From the NCBI GenBank assembly GCA_037127255.1, contig JBANSL010000019.1, forward strand, positions 15,833,001-15,897,000: a stretch of DNA of 64,000 nt, read 5' to 3'. The notes under the pieces were generated by a model. That model made no database searches. It saw only the letters and a list, made by a program, of their open reading frames with translations, and was not told where the DNA came from. This document shows, one piece after another, positions 43,528 to 54,875 of the stretch. Positions within the stretch are counted from its first letter, which is position 1. Each line of letters begins with the position of its first letter. The stretch comes from Persicaria tinctoria (Eukaryota > Streptophyta > Magnoliopsida > Caryophyllales > Polygonaceae). Position numbers and translations under genes: made by a program.

Positions 43528-44451
43528 TTAATTAGTTTATTGTCAAAATACACATTGATTACCATATTTTGTCAGTATAGATATCTTCACTTTGTGTTTT
43601 TTCAATTTCATGCTAAAAAGAGCCAAATATGTGAAGAAGATGAAGAGAATGAGCTGAAAGTTTCATGAGGAACAAATATGATCAATGACATGACCTTCTC
43701 TAAATATCCAAGACAAGGAAGAACAAAAGCTACATCTTCAAGGGATAAGTCAAGTACATACCCATTAAGGCTACACAAATTCAGACGAGGGAGCTACTCA
43801 GGCGAGTAGGGGCCATTTCAAGCAAGTAGAGGGCTTTAGTTCTAAGCACAAGCACAAAGTGAATTGGAGCGAAGGCACGAAGCTATGTGTACCTGGGCGA
43901 GTCAATGTGTACTCGAACAAGTAGGCGTATGCTCGGGCAGATACAGAGCATTTTGGACGAGTACGGAAGTTTTCTTGTGAGTACAAATTAAAGACAAATA
44001 GAGTCGATTTACGATTTTAGTTAAGTTACATATTGATAGTTTCAAGTTAATGTTAAATTACGGTGGGTCATTCGACGTGGGGGGCCCACGCACGCCAAGC
44101 GTACACGCGTCAACCAAGCCGAGCACACAAGCCGAGTGGGGTTCTATCCTAAAACCAATTGGTATTAGGTGGGGTAGCCCACCGACTTATATGCAAGGCT
44201 TGGATTACCTTTCTAATCAATGTGGGATGGTTATATTTCTCATCTTTCCACATAGTTCAGCTACAGTTTAATACATTGCTGATTTGTACGTACGTTGAGT
44301 ATTGTTTTAATACTATCTATGAATCATGTTTATTTATATGCTTATGTTGATTGTTGCTATGTTGATTGTTGCTATGAGTGACTAGTTTGAATGATTTTGG
44401 AGCTAACGGATTGATGTCTAAATATGATTAATGATTTGTTATATATATATA
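43528..44451. other. degenerate LTR-like and unassigned DNA
   Basis: 43790-43990 has repeated (C)GGGCGAGTA/AAGTAG words, recalling the palindromic LTR blocks of Athila-like elements. 44050-44240 contains CCAATTGGTATTAGGTGGGG and ATCAATGTGGGATGG, words common in plant LTRs, without a clear boundary. Confidence 0.35.
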
Positions 44452-45227
44452 CTAGTGTAATACACGTGCCTTGAAGGCACGGGAGTTTGATCCATTTTAA
44501 TTTGAACATCATTTTATATATCTATATCTATAATAGTACTATATTAATATATACTTGTTTATAACAAAAATATGTACGTATAAAGTTTTTTTTTTTAATT
44601 TAGAAATTAGTTGGAAAGAGATACAATACAAAATTTTAAAATGATTTAATAAGATAAAGTAGTAATAATACTCAAACACACCACCTAATATAATTGAAAT
44701 AAATACTCCGTATATAATTATTGTCATAAGTACATGATTGTGCGAATACTTTTGAAGTTATGTAGATATACATGACTTATTCATTATTTTCATTAGAAAA
44801 ATGGCTAGAAAGAGAGGGAAATTAATTGTGAAAATAAAGGTAAGATGGTAAAAATAAAAAGATCCTAAAAGGTAAAAAAGTGATCTAAGAAGCCTCATCT
44901 AAGATGTAAAATAATCATTAGTAATGCTTGTAAGTCTTAAAATATTATTTATTTTTCGATAGTCATTTAAGATGTCTAAAATAAGTAAATTGTAAGAAAA
45001 AAACTTTTCAAAAATAAGTAAAATAAGTAAATTGTAAGAAAAAAACATCCCTTGTTAATATCGATTAATAAGAAAAGAAACTTTTGATTAGTATAAAAAT
45101 AGGAAACAAATATGTTCAAAATATGAAACGTGTATTTTAAAATTTCAGCAATAATATTGACCAATAAGAAAATACTATTTGAATAAAAAAATTAAGTTTA
45201 ATTGTGGGCGTGACATTTCAACAAAAT

Positions 45228-46619
45228 GCTAGCAGAATTAGTATTATTATTATTAATTAATAAATTTTTATTTTGACATTTGAATTAATTGTCTAGATAT
45301 TTTTAATACGATTGTGATGAATATAATATAGGAAACAAATATTTAAACTTCCCTTAATAACATCGATTAACAAGAAATGAAACTTTTGATTAAAAAATTC
45401 AACTATAATTTACAGAGTGACACGTCAGCAAAATGCTAGCAGAATTAGTAATATTAATAGATAGATAGATATATTGCAATTAGAAAAAAAAATGGAAACA
45501 TGTCTCAATATTTACGACAATATAACCGAAAATAAAAAAAAAAGGAACGGATTCAAATCATATTTCAAATAGGAAACAAATATTTGAAAGTTTCCATAAT
45601 AATATTGACCAATAAGAAAAGCTCATTTGAATAAAAAATTCAACTTTAATTGTGAGCATGACACGTCAGCAAAATGCTAGCAGAATTAGTAATATTAATA
45701 GATAGATATATAGATATATTGCAATCGGAAAAAAATGGAAACATGTCTCAATATTTACGACAATATAACCGAAAATAAAATAAAACGGAACGGATTCAAA
45801 TCATATTTAAAATAGAAAACAAATATTTTAAAGTTTCCATAATAATATTGACCATTAAGAAAAGCTCATTTGAATAAAAAATTCAACTTTAATTGTGAGC
45901 GTGACACATCCGCAAAATGCTAGCAGAATTAGTAATATTAATAGATTATTAATTAATAGATTTTTATTTTGACATTTGAATTAATTGTCTAGATATTTTT
46001 AATATGATTGTGATGAATATAATATAGGAAACAAATATTTAAACTTCCCTTAATAACATCGATTAATAAGAAATGAAACTTTTGATTAAAAAATTCAACT
46101 TTAATTTACATAGTGACACGTCAACAAAATGCTAGCAGAATTAGTAATATTAATAGATAGATAGATTATTAATTAATAGAATTTTATTTTGACATTTGAA
46201 TTAATTGTCTAGATATTTTTAATATGATTGTGATGAATATAATATAGGAAACAAATATTTAAACTTCCCTTAGTAACATCGATTAATAGAAAATGAAACT
46301 TTCGATTAAAAAATTCAACTTTAATTTACAGAGTGACACGTTAGCAAAATGCTAGCAGGATTAATAATATTAATAGATAGATAGATAGATAGATATATTG
46401 CAATCGGAAAAAAAAATGGAAACATGTCTCAATATTTACGACAATATAACCGAAAATAAAAAAAAGGAACGGATTCAAATCATATTTAAAATAGGAAAAA
46501 AATATTTTAAAGTTTCCATAATAATATTGACCAATAAGAAAAGCTCATTTGAATAAAAAATTCAACTTTAATTGTGAGCGTGACACGTCAGCAAAATGCT
46601 AGCAGAATTAGTAATATTA

Positions 46620-46651
<32 letters not shown>

Positions 46652-46860
46652 ATTGCAATCGGAAAAAAATGGAAACATGTCTCAATATTTACGACAATAT
46701 AACCGAAAATAAAAAAAAGGAACGGATTCAAATCATATTTAAAATAGGAAACAAATATTTTAAAGTTTCCATAATAATATTGACCAATAAGAAAAGCTCA
46801 TTTGAATAAAAAATTCAACTTTAATTGTGAGCGTGACACGTCAGCAAAATGCTAGCAGAA
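45228..46860 (-). repeat. tandem array, eight copies of two unit types (about 210 and 245 bp)
   Basis: TGCTAGCAGAATTAGTA-type landmark at 45228, 45434, 45675, 45919, 46130, 46350, 46599 and 46850 (spacings 206, 241, 244, 211, 220, 249, 251). Long units carry GGAAACATGTCTCAATATTT and GGAACGGATTCAAATC; short ones carry GACATTTGAATTAATTGTCT. All share GACACGTCAGCAAAATGC. Confidence 0.85.
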
Positions 46861-46867
46861 TTAATAA

Positions 46868-46872
<5 letters not shown>

Positions 46873-46936
<64 letters not shown>
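46873..46936. repeat. (TA)n microsatellite
   Basis: About 32 TA dinucleotides between the Helitron-like array and the next repeat element. Confidence 0.9.
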
Positions 46937-46940
<4 letters not shown>

Positions 46941-47336
46941 TTAGGTTCGGGTACACACAAACCCAAAAATGAGAAGGAAAGAAGAGATCTCATTGGTCCA
47001 TGTGTGCAAAAGTAAATTAAAAATATGTGACACGCGGATTCTGAAAATTAATTAGTGACACCCACCCAAATTAATTAGTAACACCCCTAGTCTCACTGTA
47101 CACGCGCCAAATAAAACACACTAATTAATTGCACGCGTCAATCAACACCACATACTAATTAATTAGAAAAGCTACGGAGACATGTAAAAGTGTTTACATG
47201 AACTTTTAAAAATCATTTTTTGACATTTTCACTAGTTAAAAAAATATAAAAAATATATATTTGGGTGTAATTTAATTTTATCTACACATAGACACCCACT
47301 TTGTATATGTTTTGTTGAAAAAAAACTTAACAAGAA

Positions 47337-47690
47337 GTGGTTCAGACATTTTACTCACAGTGGTTCAGCAATTTTATTCACAGTGGTTCAACAATTTTAT
47401 TCACAGTGGTTCATCAATTTTATTCACATTGGTTCAGCAATTTTATTCACAGTGGTTCAACAATTTTATTCACAGTGGTTCAGCAATTTTATCCACATTG
47501 GTTCAACAATTCTATTCACAGTGGTTCAACAATTCTATTCACAGTGGTTCAGCAAATTTATTCACATTGGTTCAGCAATTTTATTCACAGTGGTTCAGTC
47601 ATTTTATTCACATTGGTTCATCAATTTTATTCACAGTAATTCAGCAACTTTTTTCACAATGGTTCAACCATTTTATTTGTAGTGATTCAC
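47337..47690 (+). repeat. 23-bp tandem repeat, 15 copies (GTGGTTCA...TTATTCACA)
   Basis: Units start every 23 bases from 47337 to 47659 (for example GTGGTTCAACAATTTTATTC + ACA). Some units start with TTGG in place of GTGG at roughly every third position. Three frames are open because of the period; none is a gene. Confidence 0.9.
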
Positions 47691-47822
47691 ATGGTTCACA
47701 AGTTATAAAGAAGTGGTTCATGGAGCTATAAAGAAGTGGTTCATGAACCTAAATAATTTCACATTTTTATAATTTAATTTTTTTAAAAATGATATTAAAT
47801 ATATTAAAATAAAATATTTCAT

Positions 47823-48395
47823 AAACCACTACTCTTTATTTGATGAACCATTAGAATTTATTTCATGAACCACTACTATTTAATAATTATAAAATCTTCA
47901 TTCTTCTTTTACTTTCTTTTAATGTTTATTTTTAATTAAATAATTAATTCATTAATTTTCTTTTAAAATAAAATGGTTCACTAAACCAATCTCTATTTAG
48001 TCACTGAATCTCTCTCTATTTAGTTATTGAACCTCTCTCTATTTAGTCAATGAACCACTGAACCAACCTCTATTTAGTCACTGAACCAACCTCTATTTAG
48101 TCACTGAACCCAGTGAACCAAATCTAGTGAACCACTACTCTTTATTTTCATGAACCAATATTGTTTATTTGATGAACCACTTGGTATTAAAACCTTGAAC
48201 CACTTGGAATAAAAATTCTGAACCACTTTGTATTAAAACGCCGAACCACTTGGTATTAAAACCTTGAGCCACTTGGGAGTATTAATGACCATGAATCACT
48301 TGTTATTAAAACGCTGAACCACTCGATATAAAAACCCTGAACAACTCAATATTAACACGCTGAACCACTTTATTTGATAAACCAATACTATTTAT
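47823..48395 (-). repeat. TGAACCAC array in inverse orientation
   Basis: TGAACCA(C) occurs about 20 times with irregular 20-30 bp spacing (ACTGAACCAACCTCTATTTA; CTTGAACCACTTGGTATTAA). This is the reverse complement of the GTGGTTCA motif in the preceding array. Confidence 0.8.
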
Positions 48396-48490
48396 TTTCT
48401 ATATTTCTCATGTGGTTCCGAAAGTTTACTATGTGTGGTTCATACCTCTTATAGCTTATGGTTCACCATTTTATACCATATAGTTAAAGT

Positions 48491-49183
48491 GATATATCAA
48501 AAGAAAAAAAAAAGAAAACTGTGGCCTGCAACCAAAATTAATCAACAACCAAAACAATCAAATTAATGTTTTCTTCTTTGACGAACAGATGTTCAGAACA
48601 TCTTTAATTTGATTTTCAGATTTAATAAAACTGCAACAAATTTCAAGGGGAAAGATGCCTGATGCTTATCGTCTTTGCTCGAGGGATCGTCCTCATCATC
48701 CAATCGAGGTGCCATAGCTTCATCCGCTGAGACTTGCCGGTTGTACTGGCATTTGGTTACATTCATGAATCGTTTTGGACGAGAGAGGCCATGGGGCTTC
48801 GAGGTTCTAGATCTGAATCAACAAGAGCAAGGGAGGCGCGGCTGGGGGAGGTAGACGACATCGGCGGGAGAAGTCAGGGGGAGAGCTCCGATTTGCTGGT
48901 GGAGGAATCCGGTCCAGATTTGCTTCCATCGGCGGGAGAAGTTCCATGGAGGAAGACGACCCGATTTGCTTCCATCGGCGCTGCTGTATTGTATTGGTGT
49001 GTCTCTCAATGAGAACTACAAGGCCTTATATAGGCATAGATGGGGAAGGTTACAAGATAAGAGGACCATCAATATGGACCTTTGGTTTTCCACCATGTGG
49101 GTGTTATGGAAGAGAAGTAATGATGGAGGTTATAGGAGGTGATACATCACTTGATAATATCTATATGTATATTATAACAAATT
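48491..49183. other. unassigned stretch
   Basis: GC-richer at 48780-48990 with GATTTGCTTCCATCGGCG present twice (about 48915 and 48963). The frame 48734-49012 has no recognised domain. Confidence 0.35.
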
Positions 49184-49480
49184 AAAGAAAATCAAAGAAA
49201 AATGACAAAAAATAATAATTTGATTGGAGAAGACTCCTAAAATGCCTCTAAGATAAACACATCATCCTAAACTCTTCTAAATTAAGAGTTTATATAGACA
49301 GTTAGTAAAATTAAAGAAATAAGAGAATTAAAGGAAAAAAAAGAAAAAAAATGAGAATTAAAGAAAATCAAAGAAAAATGACAAAAAATAATAATTTGAT
49401 TGGTCAAGACTCCTAAAATGCCTCTAAGATTAACACATCATCCTAAACTCTTCTAAATTAAGAGTTTATATAGATATAGA
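49184..49480 (+). repeat. 173-bp direct repeat, two copies
   Basis: ATTAAAGAAAATCAAAGAAA...AAATTAAGAGTTTATATAGA occurs at about 49184 and 49357, almost unchanged. Confidence 0.85.
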
Positions 49481-49715
49481 TGTAGAGGAACCGCTCTTGC
49501 TGGAAGTGAGATGGGGTTAGCCTGAAATCCTGTGTCGATGAGCCTACATTGATCGATATGCCCGCCCAAAGAGCCAATGATGCTTTCAGAGTTTGATAGA
49601 GTATGAGCGAAGTTCATGCTTGTTCTTTGATAGAGTATGAAACATGATTGAAAGGTCTGCCTACAATTAATGGATTTAGTTGAAATTTGTAGAGTATATT
49701 AGTTAGGCTATTAGA
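49481..49715. other. spacer before the small copia LTR
   Basis: Contains a TTTGATAGAGTATGA word twice (49600, 49636). Nothing else recognised. Confidence 0.35.
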
Positions 49716-50006
49716 TGTTGATATGTACAGCTATCTATTTATAGAGGAGTTTGTGTAGGTGTTAGTTAGAAGTTGTGTAGGTGTTAGTTAGAAGTAATAA
49801 GGAGGAAGTGATGTTGTTTGTGTAACAAAATCCTCTATAAATAGATAGCTGTACATATCAGAATAAACAACTCAATAACATTACTTCAGGGAGAAGCTCC
49901 CAAACTGTATACTCTCTCGGTTCTTAGTTCAAGTAACAACCTCTACATTCTTCATGATGATGATGGTGGTTGATTCATTGGTTTGGGATCTTCACTACTC
50001 TTAACA
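49716..50006 (+). mobile_element. 291-bp copia-type LTR with a perfect 29-bp inverted repeat
   Basis: TGTTGATATG to CTCTTAACA, followed at once by a tRNA-Met primer-binding site. A perfect inverted repeat (49720-49748 and 49831-49859; GATATGTACAGCTATCTATT... and its complement) includes TCTATAAATAG, a TATA-like word. GTGTAGGTGTTAGTTAGAAG occurs twice in the loop. Confidence 0.8.
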
Positions 50007-50018
50007 TGGTATCAGAGC
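50007..50018 (+). promoter_or_regulatory. primer-binding site, initiator tRNA-Met type
   Basis: TGGTATCAGAGC immediately after the LTR, the standard copia site. Confidence 0.9.
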
Positions 50019-50178
50019 ATCTATTGCAGTTTAGAATTGCGATTTGGTGATTGATCATTTTTTTCTTCGTTGATTTTGCAATTTCCTGTGTTCTGGTGTT
50101 GAGTTTCTGATTTGCTTTGTTTTCGTTTTTCCGTCTTCGTCTTTTCTGTTTTGATCTGCGGTTGATCTGCGGTTGCTC

Positions 50179-50517
50179 AGGGGACCGTTGATACGAATGA
50201 TCCTTCAATTTGAAGTAGGTTCTGGTATGATCAGCACTGCAGGCAGCGGCGACGGTGAAGTGAAGGCGATGTGTGGTGAAGAAGGAAGACGAAATCAGAG
50301 AGTTCCATGATTTGCAAACGCATCGGAGGCGAATTAGAGCTTTCACTGGCAGTCTCTTGAGGATGTTTGGCCACAACTCTTCTGCTATCATCTTGTTATC
50401 GGAGATGATCCACCGCTGATCACCGTGTCCACTGTCCACGATGAAGCCGAAATTAGGGCGAGGTAGGACTTGAAGGCGGCGGATAAGAATCACCTTCTAT
50501 ATTATGGATTTCTGGGA
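50179..50517 (-). pseudogene. F-box gene 5' fragment with intact F-box
   Basis: Minus-strand frame (from ATG at 50493) encodes MIAEELWPNILKRLPVKALI then RLRCVCKSWNSLISS, a complete F-box (Skp1-binding), then FFTTHRLHFTVAAACSADHTR and YFKLKDHSYQ. Homology to the gene at 62557-63720 covers 50179-50517 and then stops: on one side at the LTR leader (just after GCTCAG), on the other at GATTATCGATCA. The FBA part is missing, so the remaining frame runs into leader sequence (QINRRSKQKRRRRKNENK). Confidence 0.85.
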
Positions 50518-51059
50518 TTATCGATCACTTAATTGCCAGCGGTGGTGTGTGGCAACTCGGTCGCTGGTGGTGGGTTGCCATTTGACTCCGTCTGTCGGTT
50601 GAGAGTTCAAAAAATCTGAAAAATGTACGAATTAAATTTCAATGTTGAATGCATCAATGTTGTTTTTATTGGATGGGATAAGTGATATAGGGTGCAAAAT
50701 TGAGCGCAACATTGAAATTTTGAATTATGAATTTTAGGGTTTAAAGGTACGGAAATTTGGGGCTTTTTTTGTTACTGTGTGTAGAAATATCTAGCTTTGT
50801 TTGAATTTTTATGGGGTTTTTAGTCACTTGAATGTATATGTGAGTAAGATACATAATCCATGGCAACTTTTCTCTCTCGCAAGTTCATGTGATGAATGAA
50901 TCCTTAAATTTGAAGTACATCATTTTAAAATGGAATTTCAATGTGTTCTTCTAATTCTAAGAATGAATATTGAAATTCGCCATCTGTATTGAAAATATAA
51001 TGCTATACTGATTGTGGGTCATGGGATGCTATATAACGTTTAAGTCCATCTTTTCTCGA
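50518..51059. other. spacer, nothing recognised
   Basis: AT-rich DNA with TTGAATGCATCAATGTTG-like words. No gene or repeat noted. Confidence 0.35.
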
Positions 51060-51111
51060 CTAGTAGAAAAATGAGTCCGAAGCCCTTGCCAACACTCCGT
51101 GGCCGCTGGCA

Positions 51112-52794
51112 GTGACCCACCTGATCCCCCTCCGCCACCGGTGGAAGGAAACCCCATGGGTGTTTCGATTGAGCCCGAAGTACGCACTGTCTTTGGGTCC
51201 CTGCAAAACCAAGAGCCGTCGACTGATGACCAATTTCCCACGCCTGACTGATGTGAACAAGAGTAATGGGAAGATGGTTACCGCCCCGAACTACAGGGAG
51301 GCATGGGTAGGAGGAGAAAAATCTAGTTTCAGCGTCTCAAACATGCACCCTTCCTACCAAGTAGAAGGAGAAGACTCGGGCTACGGTACATATGATGATT
51401 TCTTGCTAGAAGATGATGACACAAACTGCCCCACCATTGTACTCAACAAGATGGAAAAGTTGGCTCTGAGGAAACCCTGACGGAATACTCTGATCGTCAA
51501 ACTCTTTGACAAGGGCCTGAGATATATGCAACTTCACCAACGCCTATCCCAAAAATGGGGTCTTAGTGCACCGTTCTCGCTTGTTGATCTGGGGAACGAT
51601 TACTACATTGCCAGATTCGCCAATCAGGTGGATTACAATCATGTGGTAATGGGAGGTCCATGGCTAATCGGAGATAACTACTTGGCGATAAGAAAATGGG
51701 TCCCAAGATTCAATGCAGAGGTGGAAAAGATCACTACCCTCACCGTATGGGTTAGTATCACGTGTCTTCATAGAGAATATTTCGATCCGAGATTCCTAAG
51801 GATGGTGGGCAACAAGATAGACAAGGTATTGCAGATTGATAACACTACGGCAGCGACAAATATGGGTCGCTTCGCTCGTCTAAGTGTGGAAATTGACCTG
51901 GCGAAACCCCTGCTCTCGAAGTTCAAATTAGATGGAAAGATCTGGCAGATATAGTATGAAGGGCTACAAATGCTTTGTTTTAACTGTGGTAAATTCGGAC
52001 ACAACATGGAAAGTTGTGGGAAAGGGAATGATGAATCCAGTAGTTCTTCAAAGCCTCAACCCGGTACGGTCGTTAATTCGTCCCAATTGGTGACAAGTTC
52101 CCATGGGGGATGTATGCAGGTGCTCAAACAGATGAGGACGAGGCAAACACCAGCGAAAAAGAGTGACAAAAATCCGATAGAAGTAGGTGCCCCAAGCAAC
52201 TCTCCGGTGAACGGAAAGGCTCCCATCGTTCCCACAACAACTTCGGATGACGACAATGAGTTAGCCCTCCAGCCTAGCGCTCAAATTCCGGTGTCCATGC
52301 GATTCGATATCTTGGCAGATGGAGAGGATATCGGAGCGGATCCGAAAAGGAGTCAAGAGGGAATCTCGTAGCCTACAGATTCAAAAAATAAAGTTTTGAA
52401 TGATCTGTTAAAAGAAAAAAATAACGGAAAAGATATCCAAACCGAGATTAAAGATACAGGGAAGAAAGAAGGCAGTTCGGTTAACGTGGAGCCCAAGCAG
52501 TCCTCCTCAGCGAAGCCCAAAGCCCAACCTGCCACGCCAAACCCTCAAGCTACCACACTGAAACACAAGACCACTCCACCGACCACCAAATCCGTCCCCA
52601 AGAACACCCCAAGAAAATCCCGCGACTCACATAATATCAATCCAAATATTCCCTCTACACACACGGTACTCACCTCTATCAAGAAACCAAGCTCCGTCCC
52701 CCTGCCCACCTCTGTGACAAGCGATGGATTTGGAACCGGTTCCGAGAGTTCAACTGATTTTCGTCAACAGCTCGGCGAGTTTCCTCATATCTAA
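51112..52794 (+). pseudogene. LINE ORF1: DUF4283 / zinc knuckle
   Basis: One frame with stops at 51478-51480, 51952-51954 and 52369-52371. It contains DDDTNCPTIVLNKMEKLALR, then RNTLIVKLFDKGLRYMQLHQ, NDYYIARFANQVDYNHVVMG, GPWLIGDNYLAIRKW (DUF4283), RFARLSVEIDLAKPL and the knuckle CFNCGKFGHNMESC. The C-terminal part is Ser/Pro/Lys-rich. The stops fit TGG-to-TGA and CAG-to-TAG changes. Confidence 0.85.
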
Positions 52795-52913
52795 TCTCCG
52801 GACGGGACCGTTCCGAGAGTTCAAGAGCTCTTTGTACGACTCACTAGAAACTAAGATTCACGGAAGAAAATGTCCATCACCTGACGACGCCTCATTCGGA
52901 TCATGTTCTTCTC

Positions 52914-54750
52914 TTGATACGGGTGGATGGTGCCGCATCTGCCCCAATTTCAAATAGGCCATTCCGTTTTCACGCAGCCTGGTTATTGCACGAGAATTTC
53001 AGAACCTTCATGGGCGAGAAGTGGAATAGTGATTTATACGTTACCGAGGCTCTCTCCGTCCTCACTGATGATCTTAAGGTGTGGAACCGTGAGATTTTTC
53101 GTAACATTTTCAAGCACAAACGTCACCTTTGAGCTCGACTTGAAGGGATCCAGAATCGGTTGAGCAACAACGTCTCCCGGCACTATCTTAACCTAGAACA
53201 AGAGGTCAATCGTGAGCTGCAGGAGGTTCTAGCCCAAGATCAAGCCCTATGGTTTCAGAAATCTCTGGAAAACTTCTTACTCCATGGGGCCCGAAACACT
53301 AGTTTCTATCATCTCTCCACGATGATTAGAAGAAAAATCAATCATACTTCGGCTCTGATGGATGAAAGTGATAACTGGGTGGCCGAGCCCCCTGCCCTTC
53401 AAGAACTAATCAGAGGCTTTTTCCGGAACCTCTATTCGGTAGACAGGAGCAATGTGGCAGCACCATCTCTGCCTTCAGTCGTGCCATTTCCTCCTCTTAG
53501 CAACGCCCAACGAAGCCTTCTGTCTCATCCGTTTGAACCCAAAGAAATCTAGGAGATCGTCAAGCAAATGGGTCCCTACAAGGCGTCGGGTCCGGATGGC
53601 TTTCTTACCATCTTCTTCCACAGAAATTGGGAGTTAGTGGGGCCCCAGGTCGTGGCATCAGTGCTTGGTATGATCAACGAGGGCGTGTTTCCGAGTGGGT
53701 TAAGTGACGCCCTGCTAGTGTTGATTCGTGAGACACAGAGGCCTTCTCGCCCATCTCAATTCCGACCGATATCTCTCCTTAATTTCATCTTCAAGCTAGC
53801 AACGAAAGTCATCGTCAATAAATGGAAGCCGATTTTAGGTGACCTCATCTCACCCGCTCAAGCAAGCTTTATCCCAGGACGACAGATCATTGACAATGTC
53901 GTCATCATCCAAGAAGCGCTCCACTCGATGTTAGAAAGGCGTCGGAGAAAGTGGACGATGATCAAGGTAGACCTTGATAAAGCATGTGACAGAATCCAGT
54001 GGGATTTTCTTAAGGAAACTTTAAACAACAGTGGACTCCCGGATCAACTTGTGGAGTTGAGTTTGAAATGTCAAACCTTGGCCTTCTATGGAACGACTTT
54101 CCCACATTGTTGAAGAGGCTATCCGGAGAGGTACGTAGCTGGAAACCGGTAAAGGTGGGGGAGGTCTCTCTTTCCCATGTTTTCTTCGCTGGCGATCTCG
54201 TGTTGTTGGCTGAAGCTTCAGAGGATCAGGGTCGGGTGGTGAAAGACTGTCTAGATCGATTATGTGCTAGCTCGGGAGAGAAGGTTAATTACAATAAAAG
54301 TAGTGTCCTTTTTTCAAGGAATGTGGCGACATTGGTAAAACAAAGGACGAGCAATGTAATGTCGATACCCATGTCGGATGACTTTGGCAACTACTTAGTC
54401 GTTTCGACAGCTTGTGGGCGCATGACAAGCAATAGATATAACTATCTCCTTGATAAGGTATCTTCAAAACTACAAGGTTGGAAATAAAAAACACTATCTC
54501 TCGCAGGAAGAGTAACGCTTGCCAAATCAGTCTTAATGAGTCTCCCACTGTACACCATGTAGTATAGTTTTGTCCCAAGAGACATATGCGATGCAATCGA
54601 TAAGAAGGTACGCATCTATATATGGAGAGCAACTTCGGAGACTAAGAAAATCCATCTCCTAACTTGGGAGACAGTCACAAGCCCAATGAGCGAGGGGGGT
54701 TTCCAAATCCGTTCTATGAGGTTGATAAATCATACTTGGAAAAGGACCTA
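52914..54750 (+). pseudogene. LINE ORF2 remnant: RT and zf-RVT, endonuclease missing
   Basis: Starts at FRFHAAWLLHENFRTFM, the linker after the endonuclease; the endonuclease itself, about 220 residues, is absent between ORF1 and this point. RT motifs: YKASGPDGFLTIFFHRNWEL, SQFRPISLLNFIFKLATKVI, ASFIPGRQIIDNVVIIQEAL, MIKVDLDKACDRIQWDF. A deletion of the GLRQGDPLSP region occurs near 54100, with a frame change. The catalytic box reads HVFFAGDLVLL (Gly for the first Asp). After 54485, RVTLAKSVLMSLPLYTM and a zf-RVT-like end follow. Stops at 53130, 53550 and 54111. Confidence 0.85.
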
Positions 54751-54875
54751 TGACTCGACCCCGAGCTAAGTAGCTTCAGAGAGACTCATTCATGTTTGTG
54801 AGTCACACATACTTCTCGAGCACGGTTTAACTTCCGGAGCCAACTTTGAAGTCTTACATGTATATTGGAATCCTT

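Larger units (their letters stand above)
44452..46937 (-). mobile_element. Helitron-like element(s), minus strand
   Basis: On the minus strand the 3' end reads GTGCCTTCAAGGCACG, a hairpin, then nine bases, then CTAG followed by T, as in Helitrons (CTRR end inserted between A and T). Toward the right, repeated minus-strand TCTATTAATATTACTAATTC-type sequence resembles Helitron 5' ends, in eight tandem copies. No Rep/helicase gene is present. Confidence 0.6.
46938..48490. mobile_element. putative transposon with GTGGTTCA arrays
   Basis: Starts after (TA)n with AGTTAGGTTCGGGTACACAC and AGAAGAGATCTCATTGGTCC, words typical of plant VANDAL/MULE-like ends. The interior has no ORF except those made by the 23-bp repeat. 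I could not find the matching right end. Confidence 0.4.
51060..54770 (+). mobile_element. second LINE (L1-type), decayed
   Basis: Carries ORF1 with DUF4283 and zinc knuckle and an ORF2 lacking the endonuclease. No poly-A tail or duplication is visible; the right end is cut by the LTR-like sequence at about 54876. Confidence 0.8.

Noticed and set aside
47312..47731. Three Gln/Phe/Ser-rich ORFs
   Set aside because: Created by the 23-bp tandem repeat; frames differ only by repeat phase.
48734..49012. Small protein-coding gene
   Set aside because: 92 residues without recognisable domain, overlapped by an opposite-strand frame and containing a duplicated DNA word.
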